From Nocardioides daeguensis (lineage in GTDB: Bacteria; Actinomycetota; Actinomycetes; Propionibacteriales; Nocardioidaceae), in the NCBI RefSeq assembly GCF_019192965.1, contig NZ_JAHTKU010000008.1, positions 248,001-312,000 of the forward strand: a stretch of 64,000 bases of DNA. The letters run 5' to 3'. Of this stretch, positions 1 to 7,845 are shown in pieces; within the stretch, counting starts at the first letter, position 1, and the number at the start of each line of letters is the position of its first letter. The translations under genes and the position numbers were made by a program. Below the pieces are notes generated by a model. The model worked only from the letters and a program-made list of their open reading frames with translations. It searched no databases and was not told the origin of the DNA.

Positions 1-798
1 GCGCTCGGCGTCGTGACGGCGTACACCCTGCGCACGGTGCCGTCCTTCCGCCTCCACGAGCGCCGCGACCGGCTGCCTCTCGCCCAGGTCCTCGCCGAGC
101 TCGACGCGTACGCCGACGGCAACGACCACTTCGAGTTCTTCGTCTTCCCGCACGCGACCGACGCGCTGACCAAGGAGCTCAACCGTACCGACGAGCCGAT
201 CCGCACCCGCGGCAAGGTGGGGGCGTACGTCGACGAGGTGGTCCTCGAGAACCGGGTGCTCGACCTCCTGTGCCGCGCCGGACGCCGCTACCCGTCGGCG
301 ATCCCGCGGCTCAACCGCACGGTCACCCGCCTGGCCGGCTCGTCCAGCCGGGTCAACGTCAGCCACCGCGTGTTCTCCAGCCCGCGTCTGGTGCGGTTCA
401 CCGAGACCGAGTGGGCCTTCCCCCGCGAGGCGTGCGCCGAGGCGCTGACCGACATCCTCGCGATGGTCGAGCGCCGCGGGTTCGACGTGAACTTCCCGCT
501 CGAGGTGCGCTTCGTGGCCGCCGACACGGAGTCGATGCTGAGCCCGTCGTACGGCCGCCCGACGGCGTACATCGCCGCGCACGCGTACGCCGGCATGGCG
601 TGGCAGGAGTACTTCTCCGCCGTCGAGCAGATCGCCGCGGCGTACGGCGCCCGGCCACACTGGGGCAAGCGGCACACCCTCGGCGCGGAGAGCCTGCGCG
701 AGCTCTATCCCGAGTTCGACGCCTTCCTCGACGTCCGCAAGCGCTTCGACCCCGCCGGCGTCTTCACCAACGCGCACGTCGAGCGGATCTTCGGATGA
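1..798 (+). CDS. FAD-linked oxidase, C-terminal part (D-arabinono-1,4-lactone oxidase type); 5' end outside window
   Basis: The frame is open from the first base (it reads ALGVVTAYTLR before the first Met), so this is the C-terminal 265 residues of a gene that begins upstream. The LGVVT-x-TLR segment is typical of the end of a FAD-binding PCMH domain. The rest matches the substrate domain of the aldonolactone oxidase family, including the conserved HWGK near residue 220 (ARPHWGKRHT) and a C-terminal KRFDPAGVF-type motif. Family members oxidise sugar lactones or alditols with oxygen or another acceptor. The exact substrate cannot be told from this part. The stop codon overlaps the start of the next gene (ATGA), suggesting coupled translation. 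Confidence 0.85.
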   Translation, partial: ALGVVTAYTLRTVPSFRLHERRDRLPLAQVLAELDAYADGNDHFEFFVFPHATDALTKELNRTDEPIRTRGKVGAYVDEVVLENRVLDLLCRAGRRYPSAIPRLNRTVTRLAGSSSRVNVSHRVFSSPRLVRFTETEWAFPREACAEALTDILAMVERRGFDVNFPLEVRFVAADTESMLSPSYGRPTAYIAAHAYAGMAWQEYFSAVEQIAAAYGARPHWGKRHTLGAESLRELYPEFDAFLDVRKRFDPAGVFTNAHVERIFG

Positions 799-2024
799 CC
801 GCCACCCAGGTCCTCGACCTCGCGGCCGTCGCCGCTCGCACCGCCGGCGCCACCAGCGTCGCCACCCTGGCCGCGGCGACCGCGCACCTCGAGCCGCCGT
901 ACGCCGTGGTCGACCTCGGCGCCCTGGCGACCAACGCCCGCTCGCTGGTGAGCCGGGCCGCAGGCAAGCCGGTGCGGCTGGCCACCAAGTCGGTGCGGTC
1001 TCGGGCGATCAGCGACGCGGTGCTCGAGCTCGACGGGTTCGCGGGCGTCCTCGCCCTCACCCTGCCCGAGGCGCTGTGGCTGGCACGGACCTGCGAGGAC
1101 GTCGTGGTCGGCTACCCCACGGCCGACCAGCACGCGCTGCAGGAGCTGGCGGCCGACGAGCGGCTGGCCTCCCGGGTGACCCTGATGGTCGACTCGATGG
1201 AGCAGATCGACCTGGTCGAGAGCGTCGTCCCCGCGGGCGCCCCGCCGATCCGGGTCTGCCTCGACCTGGACGCCTCGCTGCGGCTGCTGCAGGGCCGGGT
1301 GCACCTCGGCACCCGCCGCTCCCCCGTGCACAGCCCGGACGCCGCCGGGCGGATCGCCCGGGCGATCGCGGCCCGGCCGCGGGTCCGGCTGGTCGGGATG
1401 ATGGCCTACGAGGGCCAGGTCGCCGGGCTCGGCGACAACACCGGCTCGCACCTTCACCGCGCACAGATCCGAGCCGTCCAGGCCGCCTCGATCGCCGAGC
1501 TGGCCCGCCGCCGGGCGGCCGCGGTCTCCGCCGTGCGCGAGGTCACCGAGCTGGAGTTCGTCAACGGAGGCGGCACCGGCAGCATCGAGACCACCGTCGC
1601 CGAGGACGCGGTGACCGAGGTGGCCGCCGGATCGGGCCTCTACTGCCCCACCCTGTTCGACGGCTACCGCCGCTTCCACCCCCACCCGGCGGCGTACTTC
1701 GTCACCAGCGTCGTACGGCGGCCGAGCGCCGACATGGCGACCGTGCTCGGCGGCGGCTGGGTCGCCAGCGGCGTCCCGGGCGCGGACCGGCTGCCCACGC
1801 CGGTCTGGCCGCCGGGCCTCCGACTGACCGCGATGGAGGGCGCCGGCGAGGCGCAGACCCCGCTGACCAACGCCGCCGACCTGCGCGTCGGCGACCGGGT
1901 CTGGTTCCGGCACGCCAAGGCCGGCGAGGTGTGCGAGCGGGTCAACGAGCTGCACCTGGTCGACGACGGGAGACTCGTCGCCAGCGTCCCGACGTACCGC
2001 GGCGAGGGACGCGCGTTCCTCTGA
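795..2024 (+). CDS. PLP-dependent alanine racemase-like / D-amino-acid deaminase family protein
   Basis: 409 aa. The N-terminal TIM-barrel of the alanine racemase fold is recognisable: AVVDLGALATNARSL is followed by ATKSVRS, where K65 is the expected Schiff-base lysine. The C-terminal part (about residues 320-409, with TPLTNAADLRVGDRVWFRHAK and VNELHLVDDG) resembles the metal-binding domain of the DSD1/D-threonine aldolase group rather than a true alanine racemase. The ATG overlaps the previous stop in ATGA, so it is probably cotranscribed with the FAD oxidase and may act on an amino acid or amino sugar in the same pathway. The substrate is unknown. Confidence 0.8.
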   Translation: MTATQVLDLAAVAARTAGATSVATLAAATAHLEPPYAVVDLGALATNARSLVSRAAGKPVRLATKSVRSRAISDAVLELDGFAGVLALTLPEALWLARTCEDVVVGYPTADQHALQELAADERLASRVTLMVDSMEQIDLVESVVPAGAPPIRVCLDLDASLRLLQGRVHLGTRRSPVHSPDAAGRIARAIAARPRVRLVGMMAYEGQVAGLGDNTGSHLHRAQIRAVQAASIAELARRRAAAVSAVREVTELEFVNGGGTGSIETTVAEDAVTEVAAGSGLYCPTLFDGYRRFHPHPAAYFVTSVVRRPSADMATVLGGGWVASGVPGADRLPTPVWPPGLRLTAMEGAGEAQTPLTNAADLRVGDRVWFRHAKAGEVCERVNELHLVDDGRLVASVPTYRGEGRAFL

Positions 2025-2081
2025 CCGGCGGGCGAGGCGTCGCAGTGGCCGCTCATTCCCGGACGGCCCGGCCGCCCGGGG

Positions 2082-2489
2082 TCAGAACCGCGCGCCCGCC
2101 AGCACGGCGCCGGCCTGGTCGGTCGGCACGATCTCGCGCCCGAGCGGCAGCAGGCTGACCGGGATCATCTTGAAGTTGGCGAGCCCGAGCGGGATGCCGA
2201 TCATCGTCAGGCACAGCAGCACACCGGTGACCACGTGCCCGAGAGCGAGCCAGATCCCGGAGAACACCAACCGCAAGACGTTGCCGATCCCACTCGCGAG
2301 ACCCGCGCTGTCGCGGACCACGACCGTGCGGCCGAACGGCCACAACGCGAAGAGCCCGATCCGGAAGGAAGCCAGGCCGAACGGAATCCCGATGATCGTG
2401 ATGCACCACAGCGCACCGGCGACCAGGTAGCCGAGGAACATCCAGAACCCGCACAGCACCAGCCAGATGACGTTCAGCAGCACCTTCAT
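2082..2489 (-). CDS. yccF: YccF domain membrane protein
   Basis: 135 aa. It contains two homologous halves, each with the YccF signature: GALWCITIIGIPFGLASFRIG with LWPFGR, and GVLLCLTMIGIPLGLANFKM with LLPLGRE. There are about four hydrophobic segments, so it is an inner-membrane protein. The function of YccF proteins is unknown. The start is the ATG that gives MKVLLNVIWL, the usual family start. The gene is followed about 20 bp upstream (on its own strand) by yjbQ, so the two may form one minus-strand unit. A weak G+C-rich hairpin lies between its stop and the plus-strand gene ending at 2024. Confidence 0.85.
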   Translation of the reverse strand: MKVLLNVIWLVLCGFWMFLGYLVAGALWCITIIGIPFGLASFRIGLFALWPFGRTVVVRDSAGLASGIGNVLRLVFSGIWLALGHVVTGVLLCLTMIGIPLGLANFKMIPVSLLPLGREIVPTDQAGAVLAGARF

Positions 2490-2508
2490 GGAGCGAGCGT
2501 AGGGCTCC

Positions 2509-2913
2509 TCACCCGGCGAGGAAGCTGAACCGCACCTCGCGCTCGTGGTTGTCGACGTTGAGGTCGACCAGGCACACGCTCTGCCAGGTGCCGAGGGCGA
2601 GGCTCCCGCCGAGCACCGGCACGGTGGCGTACGGCGGCAGCAGGGCGGGCAGCACGTGCGAACGGCCGTGCCCGCGAGTGCCGTGGCGGTGCCGCCACCG
2701 GTCGTCGGCCGGCAGCAGGCTCCCGAGCACGGAGAGCAGGTCGTCGTCGCTGCCGGCACCGGTCTCGAGGATCGCGAGGCCACAGGTGGCATGCGGCACG
2801 AAGACGTGGAGCAGGCCGTCGTCGCGCCCCGCGGCGAACCTCGCGCAGTCGCGGGTCAGGTCGAGGACGACGTCGCGGTCGCCGGTGCGGTAGATGCGGG
2901 TCTCGGATTCCAC
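2509..2913 (-). CDS. yjbQ: YjbQ/UPF0047 family protein
   Basis: 134 aa, full family length, with a GTG start. The signature residues are present: H41 in HATCGLAILETGAG, H82 and H86 in the HGTRGHGRSH loop, and the terminal GTWQSVCLVDLN motif. Family members are small trimeric proteins; some show weak thiamin-phosphate synthase activity, but the physiological role is not established. It lies directly upstream of yccF on the same strand. Confidence 0.88.
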   Translation of the reverse strand: MESETRIYRTGDRDVVLDLTRDCARFAAGRDDGLLHVFVPHATCGLAILETGAGSDDDLLSVLGSLLPADDRWRHRHGTRGHGRSHVLPALLPPYATVPVLGGSLALGTWQSVCLVDLNVDNHEREVRFSFLAG

Positions 2914-2936
2914 CGGACCATCATCGGCAGGTCGTC

Positions 2937-2979
2937 GTCTGCTCCGTCGCAGGCGCGCTCTTCCGGCGACGGAGCAGAC
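2937..2979. repeat. 14-bp perfect inverted repeat with 15-nt loop upstream of yjbQ
   Basis: GTCTGCTCCGTCGC at 2937-2950 pairs exactly with GCGACGGAGCAGAC at 2966-2979. It lies 24 bp upstream of the GTG start of yjbQ (minus strand), so it could be an operator, or a hairpin in the 5' region. No T-run follows on either side. Confidence 0.7.
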
Positions 2980-3035
2980 ACCCGGTGACCCGGGTCCGAC
3001 GGGCGCTCAGCGGTCTCCCGGGGAGCATCCGCCCA

Positions 3036-3064
3036 TGGTCAGGCAGAGTGGGGACGCCTGACCA
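3036..3064. repeat. 9-bp inverted repeat
   Basis: TGGTCAGGC at 3036-3044 and GCCTGACCA at 3056-3064, with an 11-nt loop. The flanks (CCA / CGG) extend the stem imperfectly. Function unknown. Confidence 0.5.
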
Positions 3065-3297
3065 CGGCCGGCCCGATGCAGGGAACAGCCACGGGCCGGG
3101 GATGGGGAGATGCAGGGGCTCGCACCAAGCTGCGGACGTCGCACGATCGACATGCGCGGGAGCCCCTTCATCGTCGCGACCAGGTCGATCCCCAGAGCTC
3201 GCCAGGTGCTCACTCAGCATAGGTCCGCGCGGTGCCGCCCCGGGCCGACTTCGGGAAGGCTTTACCCGCCGCTCCGGACGAACGCCGCAGACAAAGA

Positions 3298-3327
3298 ACG
3301 CCCTGTCCGGCGTGCCGGACAGGGCGT
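3298..3327 (-). terminator. Strong intrinsic terminator-like hairpin
   Basis: A perfect 14-bp stem (ACGCCCTGTCCGGC at 3298-3311 and its complement at 3314-3327) with a 2-nt spacer. Read on the minus strand it is followed by TTCTTTGT, so it probably ends transcripts coming from the minus-strand genes at 3467-4357. Confidence 0.7.
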
Positions 3328-3466
3328 CCCGTGCCCGGCGAGTGTGGGGTTCGTCGGGCACGCTGTGGTTGGGGAACCGGGACCGAGAGTAGTGGCCGGA
3401 ACCGCCGCTTGGGGGCGGAATCGGCGAGATGACGGCGGCTGATTTCCGCGGCCGGCCCCCGCCCCG

Positions 3467-3676
3467 TCACGGCGCCGGGGCGCCACCCTTGTGCTCCAGC
3501 GGGACCGGACGCAGCGCGGTGGCGGACAGCCAGTCGGTCACCGTGCGTCCCTCCCGGTCGACATAGGCGACCAGGCCCTCCCAACCGTTCTCGGTCGAGC
3601 GCCAGTGGAGCACCAGTCCGGGCAGCTCGACGGGCACGAATGCCAGCCGGACCCACACGTGCCGCACCCCCGCCAT
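3467..3676 (-). CDS. Small conserved protein of unknown function with a LexA-type promoter
   Basis: 69 aa, starting MAGVRHVWVRLAFVPVELPG and ending LRPVPLEHKGGAPAP. There is no transmembrane segment or known motif; Trp/Val-rich beta-type segments (WEGLVAYVDREGRTVTDW) suggest a small beta-barrel or domain. It recalls short uncharacterised actinobacterial proteins that I remember beside imuB/dnaE2 mutasome genes, but that link is a recollection only. The ATG was chosen because a promoter with a LexA box ends 6 bp upstream of it. The gene upstream on the same strand stops at 3708. Confidence 0.75.
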   Translation of the reverse strand: MAGVRHVWVRLAFVPVELPGLVLHWRSTENGWEGLVAYVDREGRTVTDWLSATALRPVPLEHKGGAPAP

Positions 3677-3682
3677 GGGTCC

Positions 3683-3711
3683 AGAATAGAACACCTGTTC
3701 GAAAGCGTCAG
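3683..3711 (-). promoter_or_regulatory. Promoter with embedded LexA (SOS) box
   Basis: On the minus strand, CTGACG (3711-3706), a 17-bp spacer and TATTCT (3688-3683) form a good -35/-10 pair. The spacer contains GAAC-ACCT-GTTC (3689-3700 on the plus strand). Within the 16-mer 3687-3702 it matches the mycobacterial SOS box TCGAAC-N4-GTTCGA at all but one position. The -10 ends 6 bp before the ATG at 3676, implying a nearly or fully leaderless message repressed by LexA. Confidence 0.72.
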
Positions 3712-4091
3712 CCCTGGTCGTCCTCGCCGATCTCGGTCCTGACCGGCCGCGGCGGCGGGCTGTTCCTGCGGCGGGCGACGAGGGCGACGGCGGTGCCGAG
3801 CAGGCCGAGCCCGGCGAACAGGACGAGGGCCCTGCCGCGCCTGCGGCGCCGCTGCGGCAGGCGGTCGGTGACCGGGGCCGGCAGCCGGTCGAGGACCGGG
3901 TCGGGCAGGCGCCGGGCGAGGGCCTCGGCCGCCTGGTGGCGCTTCTCCATCGCGACCGCGCGGCCCTGGTGGACCAGGGGCGGGGTCCGCTCGGCGACGG
4001 TCTGGACGGCTGACTCGACGTCGGGCACGACAGCGTCGACGAGGTCACGCAGGTCGTCCCTCAGCTGTTCGGCCGTGCTCTTGCGGTGCAT
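3708..4091 (-). CDS. Conserved hypothetical protein with one C-terminal membrane segment
   Basis: 127 aa. The N-terminal two-thirds is charged and helical (AEQLRDDLRDLVDAVV, VAMEKRHQAAEALARRL). It is followed by a basic stretch QRRRRRGRA, one hydrophobic segment LVLFAGLGLLGTAVALVA (about residues 88-105), and an acidic C-terminus. This looks like a tail-anchored membrane protein. No function is recognised. It overlaps the promoter of the next minus-strand gene with its last codons. Confidence 0.7.
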   Translation of the reverse strand: MHRKSTAEQLRDDLRDLVDAVVPDVESAVQTVAERTPPLVHQGRAVAMEKRHQAAEALARRLPDPVLDRLPAPVTDRLPQRRRRRGRALVLFAGLGLLGTAVALVARRRNSPPPRPVRTEIGEDDQG

Positions 4092-4183
4092 GGGTGCCTC
4101 CTCCTCGGATACGGGCTACGCACGCGCAGTACCCGTTCCCCCGAGGGCAACCCCGACCGGTCGGTCGGCGCAGCCGGGGGCGC

Positions 4184-4357
4184 TCAACTGGCCTCGGCGC
4201 GGCCGAGATCGGCCGAGCACTCGTTGCAGCGCACCCGCCGCTCGTGCTGCTCGGGCGGCTCACCCAACAGTCGGCGGTACCAGCGCGTCTGCTCCGTCAG
4301 CCGGTAGCAGCGTGGGCACCAGTCGTGCCGTACCCACGGTCCGAAGTCCTTCCCCAT
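4184..4357 (-). CDS. 57-aa zinc-ribbon protein
   Basis: An uninterrupted frame from ATG (4357) to TGA (4184), reading MGKDFGPWVRHDWCPRCYRL at the N-terminus. Two CxxC knuckles, C14-PR-C17 and C44-NE-C47, are spaced like a small zinc ribbon. The protein is otherwise rich in Arg/Glu/Trp. It is too small to assign a role; by analogy such proteins bind nucleic acid or a partner protein. Its codon use (G/C third positions) agrees with real coding. It is the first gene of the minus-strand group ending at 3467. Confidence 0.72.
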   Translation of the reverse strand: MGKDFGPWVRHDWCPRCYRLTEQTRWYRRLLGEPPEQHERRVRCNECSADLGRAEAS

Positions 4358-4515
4358 GCACTCAAGAGTGCCGGTTCACCGGCGTCCTGTCGCGGGGCAC
4401 GACGACCTTGTCCTCGACGGGCGCCCAGGTCTGGACGGTCGTCGGCGACCGGCGTAGTCCCGGATGACCAGTGGTCCCGCCGACGGTCCCGGGTCGTCCC
4501 GGGCGTCTCGGGGCG

Positions 4516-5631
4516 TCAGTCCTCGTCGGCGGCGAAGTCCTCGTTGTGCGTGCCGGGCCGTGGTGCCCACGGCAGCTCCTTGGCCGGGCGTACGACGACC
4601 AGCCGGTCACCGCGCGCGAGCAGGGTGACGACCGGGTCGAAGTAGCGGTAGACCTTCTCGTCGCGGATCACCGCGATCACCTGGTCGGGCAGCGACTGGG
4701 GCGGCATGCCGACCTCGTTGACGAGCAGCTCGCGCTCGGCGACCTCCAGCCCCTCGCCGTACGTGAGCAGGTCCTCCATCACCGTGCCCAGTGTCGGCGA
4801 GAGCGTGGAGAGGCCGAGCAACCGGCCCACGGCGTCGGAGGAGGTGATGACCGAGTCGGCACCCGACTGCCGCATCAGCGGGGCGTTCTCCTGCTCGCTG
4901 ACCGCCGCGACGATCCAGGCGTCGGGGTTGAGCTGGCGCACGGTCAGGGCGGCGAGGACGTTGGAGTCGTCGCGGCCGGTGGTGATGATGACCTGGTCCG
5001 CCTCGGAGACACCGGCGCGCTGCAGGACGCCGCGGCGGGTGGCGTCGCCGGTGACGACGGCCAGCTGGTCGGCGTGTGCGTCGGCCAGGGCGACGGGGCT
5101 CGGGTCGACGACCACGATGTGCTCGCGGTCGAGGCCGTTGCCGACCAGCGTCTCGACGGCGCTGCGGCCCTTGGTGCCGTAGCCGATCACGACGACGTGG
5201 TGTCCCATGTGCTTCCTCCAGCGGGTGATCCGGATCATCTCGCGCCCACGCTGGGCGAGCACCTCGAGCGTCGTGCCGATCAACAGCACGAGGAAGGCGA
5301 TGCGCAGCGGGGTGATGATGAAGGCGTTGACCAGGCGGGCCGGGTCGCTGACCGGCGAGATGTCGCCGTACCCGGTCGTGCTGAGCGTGACGGTCGTGTA
5401 GTAGATCGCGTCGATCAGCGAGATGGTGCCCGTCGGGTCCGCCGCGGTGGCGTCACCGGAGTCGCGGTAGCCGTCGCGGTCGAAGTAGACCAGCAGCACC
5501 GTGCCGACGAGGATGCCGAGCGCGGCCAGCAGCCGCCGTCCCAGCTCCCACCACGGCGACCGGATCCGCTCGGGCAGCGCGACCTGCCCCGTCAGGGGCG
5601 TCTCCGCCGGTCCTGCGTTCAGCACTCCCAC
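4516..5631 (-). CDS. Potassium channel with RCK (TrkA-N/TrkA-C) domain
   Basis: 371 aa. Residues 30-125 hold two transmembrane helices (LGRRLLAALGILVGTVLLVYF and AFIITPLRIAFLVLLIGTTLEV) flanking a pore helix and the filter TTGYGD (85-90), the K+ selectivity signature. Residues from 143 form an RCK Rossmann domain (HHVVVIGYGTKGRSAVE, with GYGTKG at 150-155) and a TrkA-C-like end. The architecture is that of MthK/GsuK-type ligand-gated K+ channels. A soluble RCK product from the internal Met142 is possible, as in MthK. It ends just downstream of the YihY gene on the same strand. Confidence 0.9.
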   Translation of the reverse strand: MGVLNAGPAETPLTGQVALPERIRSPWWELGRRLLAALGILVGTVLLVYFDRDGYRDSGDATAADPTGTISLIDAIYYTTVTLSTTGYGDISPVSDPARLVNAFIITPLRIAFLVLLIGTTLEVLAQRGREMIRITRWRKHMGHHVVVIGYGTKGRSAVETLVGNGLDREHIVVVDPSPVALADAHADQLAVVTGDATRRGVLQRAGVSEADQVIITTGRDDSNVLAALTVRQLNPDAWIVAAVSEQENAPLMRQSGADSVITSSDAVGRLLGLSTLSPTLGTVMEDLLTYGEGLEVAERELLVNEVGMPPQSLPDQVIAVIRDEKVYRYFDPVVTLLARGDRLVVVRPAKELPWAPRPGTHNEDFAADED

Positions 5632-5640
5632 GCCCGGAAC

Positions 5641-6591
5641 CTACTCCACCGCGTCCGGCGTACGGCGCAGCAGGCGGTCGAGCAGCTCGCGGCGCGCCCG
5701 CTGCGTGGCCTCCTGCGGGAACACCTCGTCGAACGCCGCGTTCACGCCGGCACCGATGAGCACCGCCAGCGCGGCGATGTAGAGCCAGACCAGGATCGCG
5801 ATCGGAGCCGCCAGCGGGCCGTAGATGGAGTGCGAGTCCTCGGCCGTCACCGTGAGCACCCAGCGCAGCAGGTAGGAGCCGAGGATCCAGCTGGTCAGCG
5901 AGAACACCGCGCCGGGAAGGTTGAAGCTCCAACCGGTCCGCACGGGGACGGACACGTGGTACAGCGTCGCCAGGAAGCACACGCACAGCACCACGATCAG
6001 CGGCCAGTAGAACTGCATCAGGAACTCGGCCCGGTTGGGCAGCCAGGAGCGGACCAGCTTCGGGCCGGCCACCACCAGCGGCAGCGTGATCGCGCCGGTG
6101 ACCACGGCGAGGATGTAGAGCACGAACGACAGAGCCCGGGTCCGCACGATGCCGCGGTGCCCGCCGAGCCCGTGCATGATCGTGATGGTGTCGACGAAGA
6201 CGTTGAGCGCGCGCGAGCCCGACCACAGGGCGAGCACGAAGCCGAGCGAGATCACGTCGAACCGGCCGCCGCGCAGCACGTCGTCCATGGTCGGCCGGAT
6301 CACCTTGTTGACGGCCGTGTCGGTGAGGAAGCGGGAGAACAGGTCGACGACGGCGCGGCGTACCTCCTCCACCTGCGCGGCCGTGAAGTGCTCGGTGACG
6401 TAGCCGACGCCGCCGGCGAGCGCGAAGATCAGCGGTGGCACCGAGACGACGGCGAAGAAGGCGGCCTCGGCGGCCAACCCGGTGACGCGGTACCGCAGGC
6501 AGGAGCTCACCGTGGTGACGACCAGGCGCCACACCAGGTGGGCGAGCCGGCGTGGCCACGGCACGCGCTGGGTGCCCGAATCCTCCGCCAT
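5641..6591 (-). CDS. YihY/virulence factor BrkB family membrane protein
   Basis: 316 aa with about six hydrophobic helices. Family motifs are visible: GLAAEAAFFAVVSVPPLIFAL near the N-terminus, SGSRALNVFVDTITIMHG in the middle, and IYGPLAAPIAILVWLYIAALAVLIGAGVNA near the end. This family was once misnamed ribonuclease BN; the function is unknown, though transport has been proposed. The gene overlaps nothing and is followed by the K+ channel gene 9 bp downstream, probably in the same transcript. The start is the ATG giving MAEDSGTQRV. Confidence 0.88.
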   Translation of the reverse strand: MAEDSGTQRVPWPRRLAHLVWRLVVTTVSSCLRYRVTGLAAEAAFFAVVSVPPLIFALAGGVGYVTEHFTAAQVEEVRRAVVDLFSRFLTDTAVNKVIRPTMDDVLRGGRFDVISLGFVLALWSGSRALNVFVDTITIMHGLGGHRGIVRTRALSFVLYILAVVTGAITLPLVVAGPKLVRSWLPNRAEFLMQFYWPLIVVLCVCFLATLYHVSVPVRTGWSFNLPGAVFSLTSWILGSYLLRWVLTVTAEDSHSIYGPLAAPIAILVWLYIAALAVLIGAGVNAAFDEVFPQEATQRARRELLDRLLRRTPDAVE

Positions 6592-6714
6592 GGGCGGCAC
6601 GCTATCCGGCCGGAGCCGCTGCCCCGGGGATCCGCACGGGCCTACGATCAGGTGATCTGCATCGCTCGGGCCGCACCGTCCCTTCGCCCCGGTCGGCTCA
6701 GGAGGGAGGTCACC

Positions 6715-7845
6715 GTGCACGACCGCTCCGCCCTCGGCCCCGCGGACGTCGACGACGACGTGCTCGCGGCGATGGTCGCCGAGCTCCTCGGCGTCGACGA
6801 CGTCGAGCTGCTCTCGTCGCGCGCCCACGTGGTCGACTACAACCTGCCCGCGATCACCACCGGGGGCCGCTGGTGGGTGAGCGGGACCGCCGCCGTCGAC
6901 GGTCACGCCCACGACTTCCGGCTCTTCGTGAAGCACGTCCACGAGTGGTCGCGCTCGCCGCTGTTCCTCGACGTGCCGGAGGAGAGCCGGTCCTGGGCGG
7001 CTGCGATGGTGCCGTGGCGCACCGAGGGTGCCGTCTACCGCTCCGACCTCGCCGACCGCCTGCCACCGGGGCTGGCGATGCCGCGGGCCCTCGGCGTGCA
7101 CGACCTCGACACCGGCTCCTACACCGTCTGGCTGGAGGTGGTGCCGACCGTCGACGTCGCATGGGACCTCGAACGTCACCGGCAGGCCGCCCACCTGCTC
7201 GGGCGCCTCGCCGGGAGCCCTGCGGTGCGTGAGCTGGCCGGGGTCGGTGGCCACGACTGGAACGTCGGCAGGTATGTCGAGGGCCGGCTCGGGCACCAGG
7301 TCGTGCCCGTCCTCGGCTCCGAGGACGTGTGGCGGCACCCGCTCGTCGCCGCGGCGTTCGGCGAGCTTCGCCCGCGGCTGCTCGCGGTGCTCGAGCGACT
7401 GCCGCAGCTGGTCGCCGAGCTGCTGGCGGTGCCGCTGCTCGTGGGTCACGGCGACGCCTGCCCCAACAACCTGCTGGTCCGGCCCGACCGCGACGGCTTC
7501 ACCCTCATCGACTTCGGCTTCTTCATGGCCCTGCCCGTCGGCTTCGACCTCGGCCAGCTCCTCGTCGGCGAGCTCCAACTCGGGCGGGGTACGGCGGACG
7601 GCCTGGCGGAGCGCGACGAGGCCTGCCTGGCGGCGTACGTCGACGGGCTGGCGGCGGAGGGCGTGGACCTCGAGATCGCGACAGTGCGCCGGGCGCACGC
7701 GCTGCACCTGCTCATCTTCAGCGGACTCTCGGCGATCCCGTTCGAGGTCCTGGAGGCCGAGCCCACCGACGCGCTGCGGGCGATGGCCGCCACCAGGGCA
7801 GCCATCGCCCGCTACAGCCTCGACCTGCTGGATCAGACCGGCTGA
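6715..7845 (+). CDS. Aminoglycoside/choline-type phosphotransferase family protein
   Basis: 376 aa. The GTG start is preceded at a 4-bp gap by an excellent Shine-Dalgarno, AGGAGGGAGGT (6700-6710). The kinase core is recognisable: the catalytic loop VGHGDACPNNLLV (HGD...N) and the metal-binding DFGFF (LIDFGFF), as in APH and choline/homoserine kinase relatives. The N-terminal lobe includes FRLFVKHVHEW, where the Lys may contact ATP. The substrate is unknown; nothing in the context suggests aminoglycoside resistance. The last 13 bp overlap the 3' end of the convergent transporter gene. Confidence 0.82.
   Translation: MHDRSALGPADVDDDVLAAMVAELLGVDDVELLSSRAHVVDYNLPAITTGGRWWVSGTAAVDGHAHDFRLFVKHVHEWSRSPLFLDVPEESRSWAAAMVPWRTEGAVYRSDLADRLPPGLAMPRALGVHDLDTGSYTVWLEVVPTVDVAWDLERHRQAAHLLGRLAGSPAVRELAGVGGHDWNVGRYVEGRLGHQVVPVLGSEDVWRHPLVAAAFGELRPRLLAVLERLPQLVAELLAVPLLVGHGDACPNNLLVRPDRDGFTLIDFGFFMALPVGFDLGQLLVGELQLGRGTADGLAERDEACLAAYVDGLAAEGVDLEIATVRRAHALHLLIFSGLSAIPFEVLEAEPTDALRAMAATRAAIARYSLDLLDQTG

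Larger units (their letters stand above)
2914..3466. other. 553-bp intergenic region without a convincing gene, rich in inverted repeats
   Basis: No frame here shows recognisable motifs; the longest overlapping frames on both strands have low-complexity Arg/Pro/Gly content typical of non-coding high-GC DNA. The region holds three inverted repeats (2937-2979, 3036-3064 and 3298-3327), listed separately. It separates the yjbQ promoter side from the 3' end of the minus-strand genes at 3467-4357. Confidence 0.6.

Noticed and set aside
2921..3392. Overlapping open frames of about 135-146 codons in the gene-free region
   Set aside because: No motifs, no hydrophobic pattern, no ribosome-binding site, and they span three inverted repeats including a terminator.
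4358..4515. Terminator or small gene between the zinc ribbon and K+ channel genes
   Set aside because: G+C-rich partial repeats (CCCGG/GTCCCG) do not form a convincing stem, and no short frame with a start site was found.
4471..6714. Very long plus-strand open frame preceding the phosphotransferase
   Set aside because: It runs antisense to the K+ channel and YihY genes, with low-complexity composition (Arg/Gly/Asp/His-rich); the real start of the phosphotransferase is GTG 6715 with a strong Shine-Dalgarno.
6715..7845. Aminoglycoside resistance gene
   Set aside because: The kinase motifs fit the broad APH-like family, but the sequence shows no specific resemblance that I recognise to resistance enzymes, and the context is metabolic.
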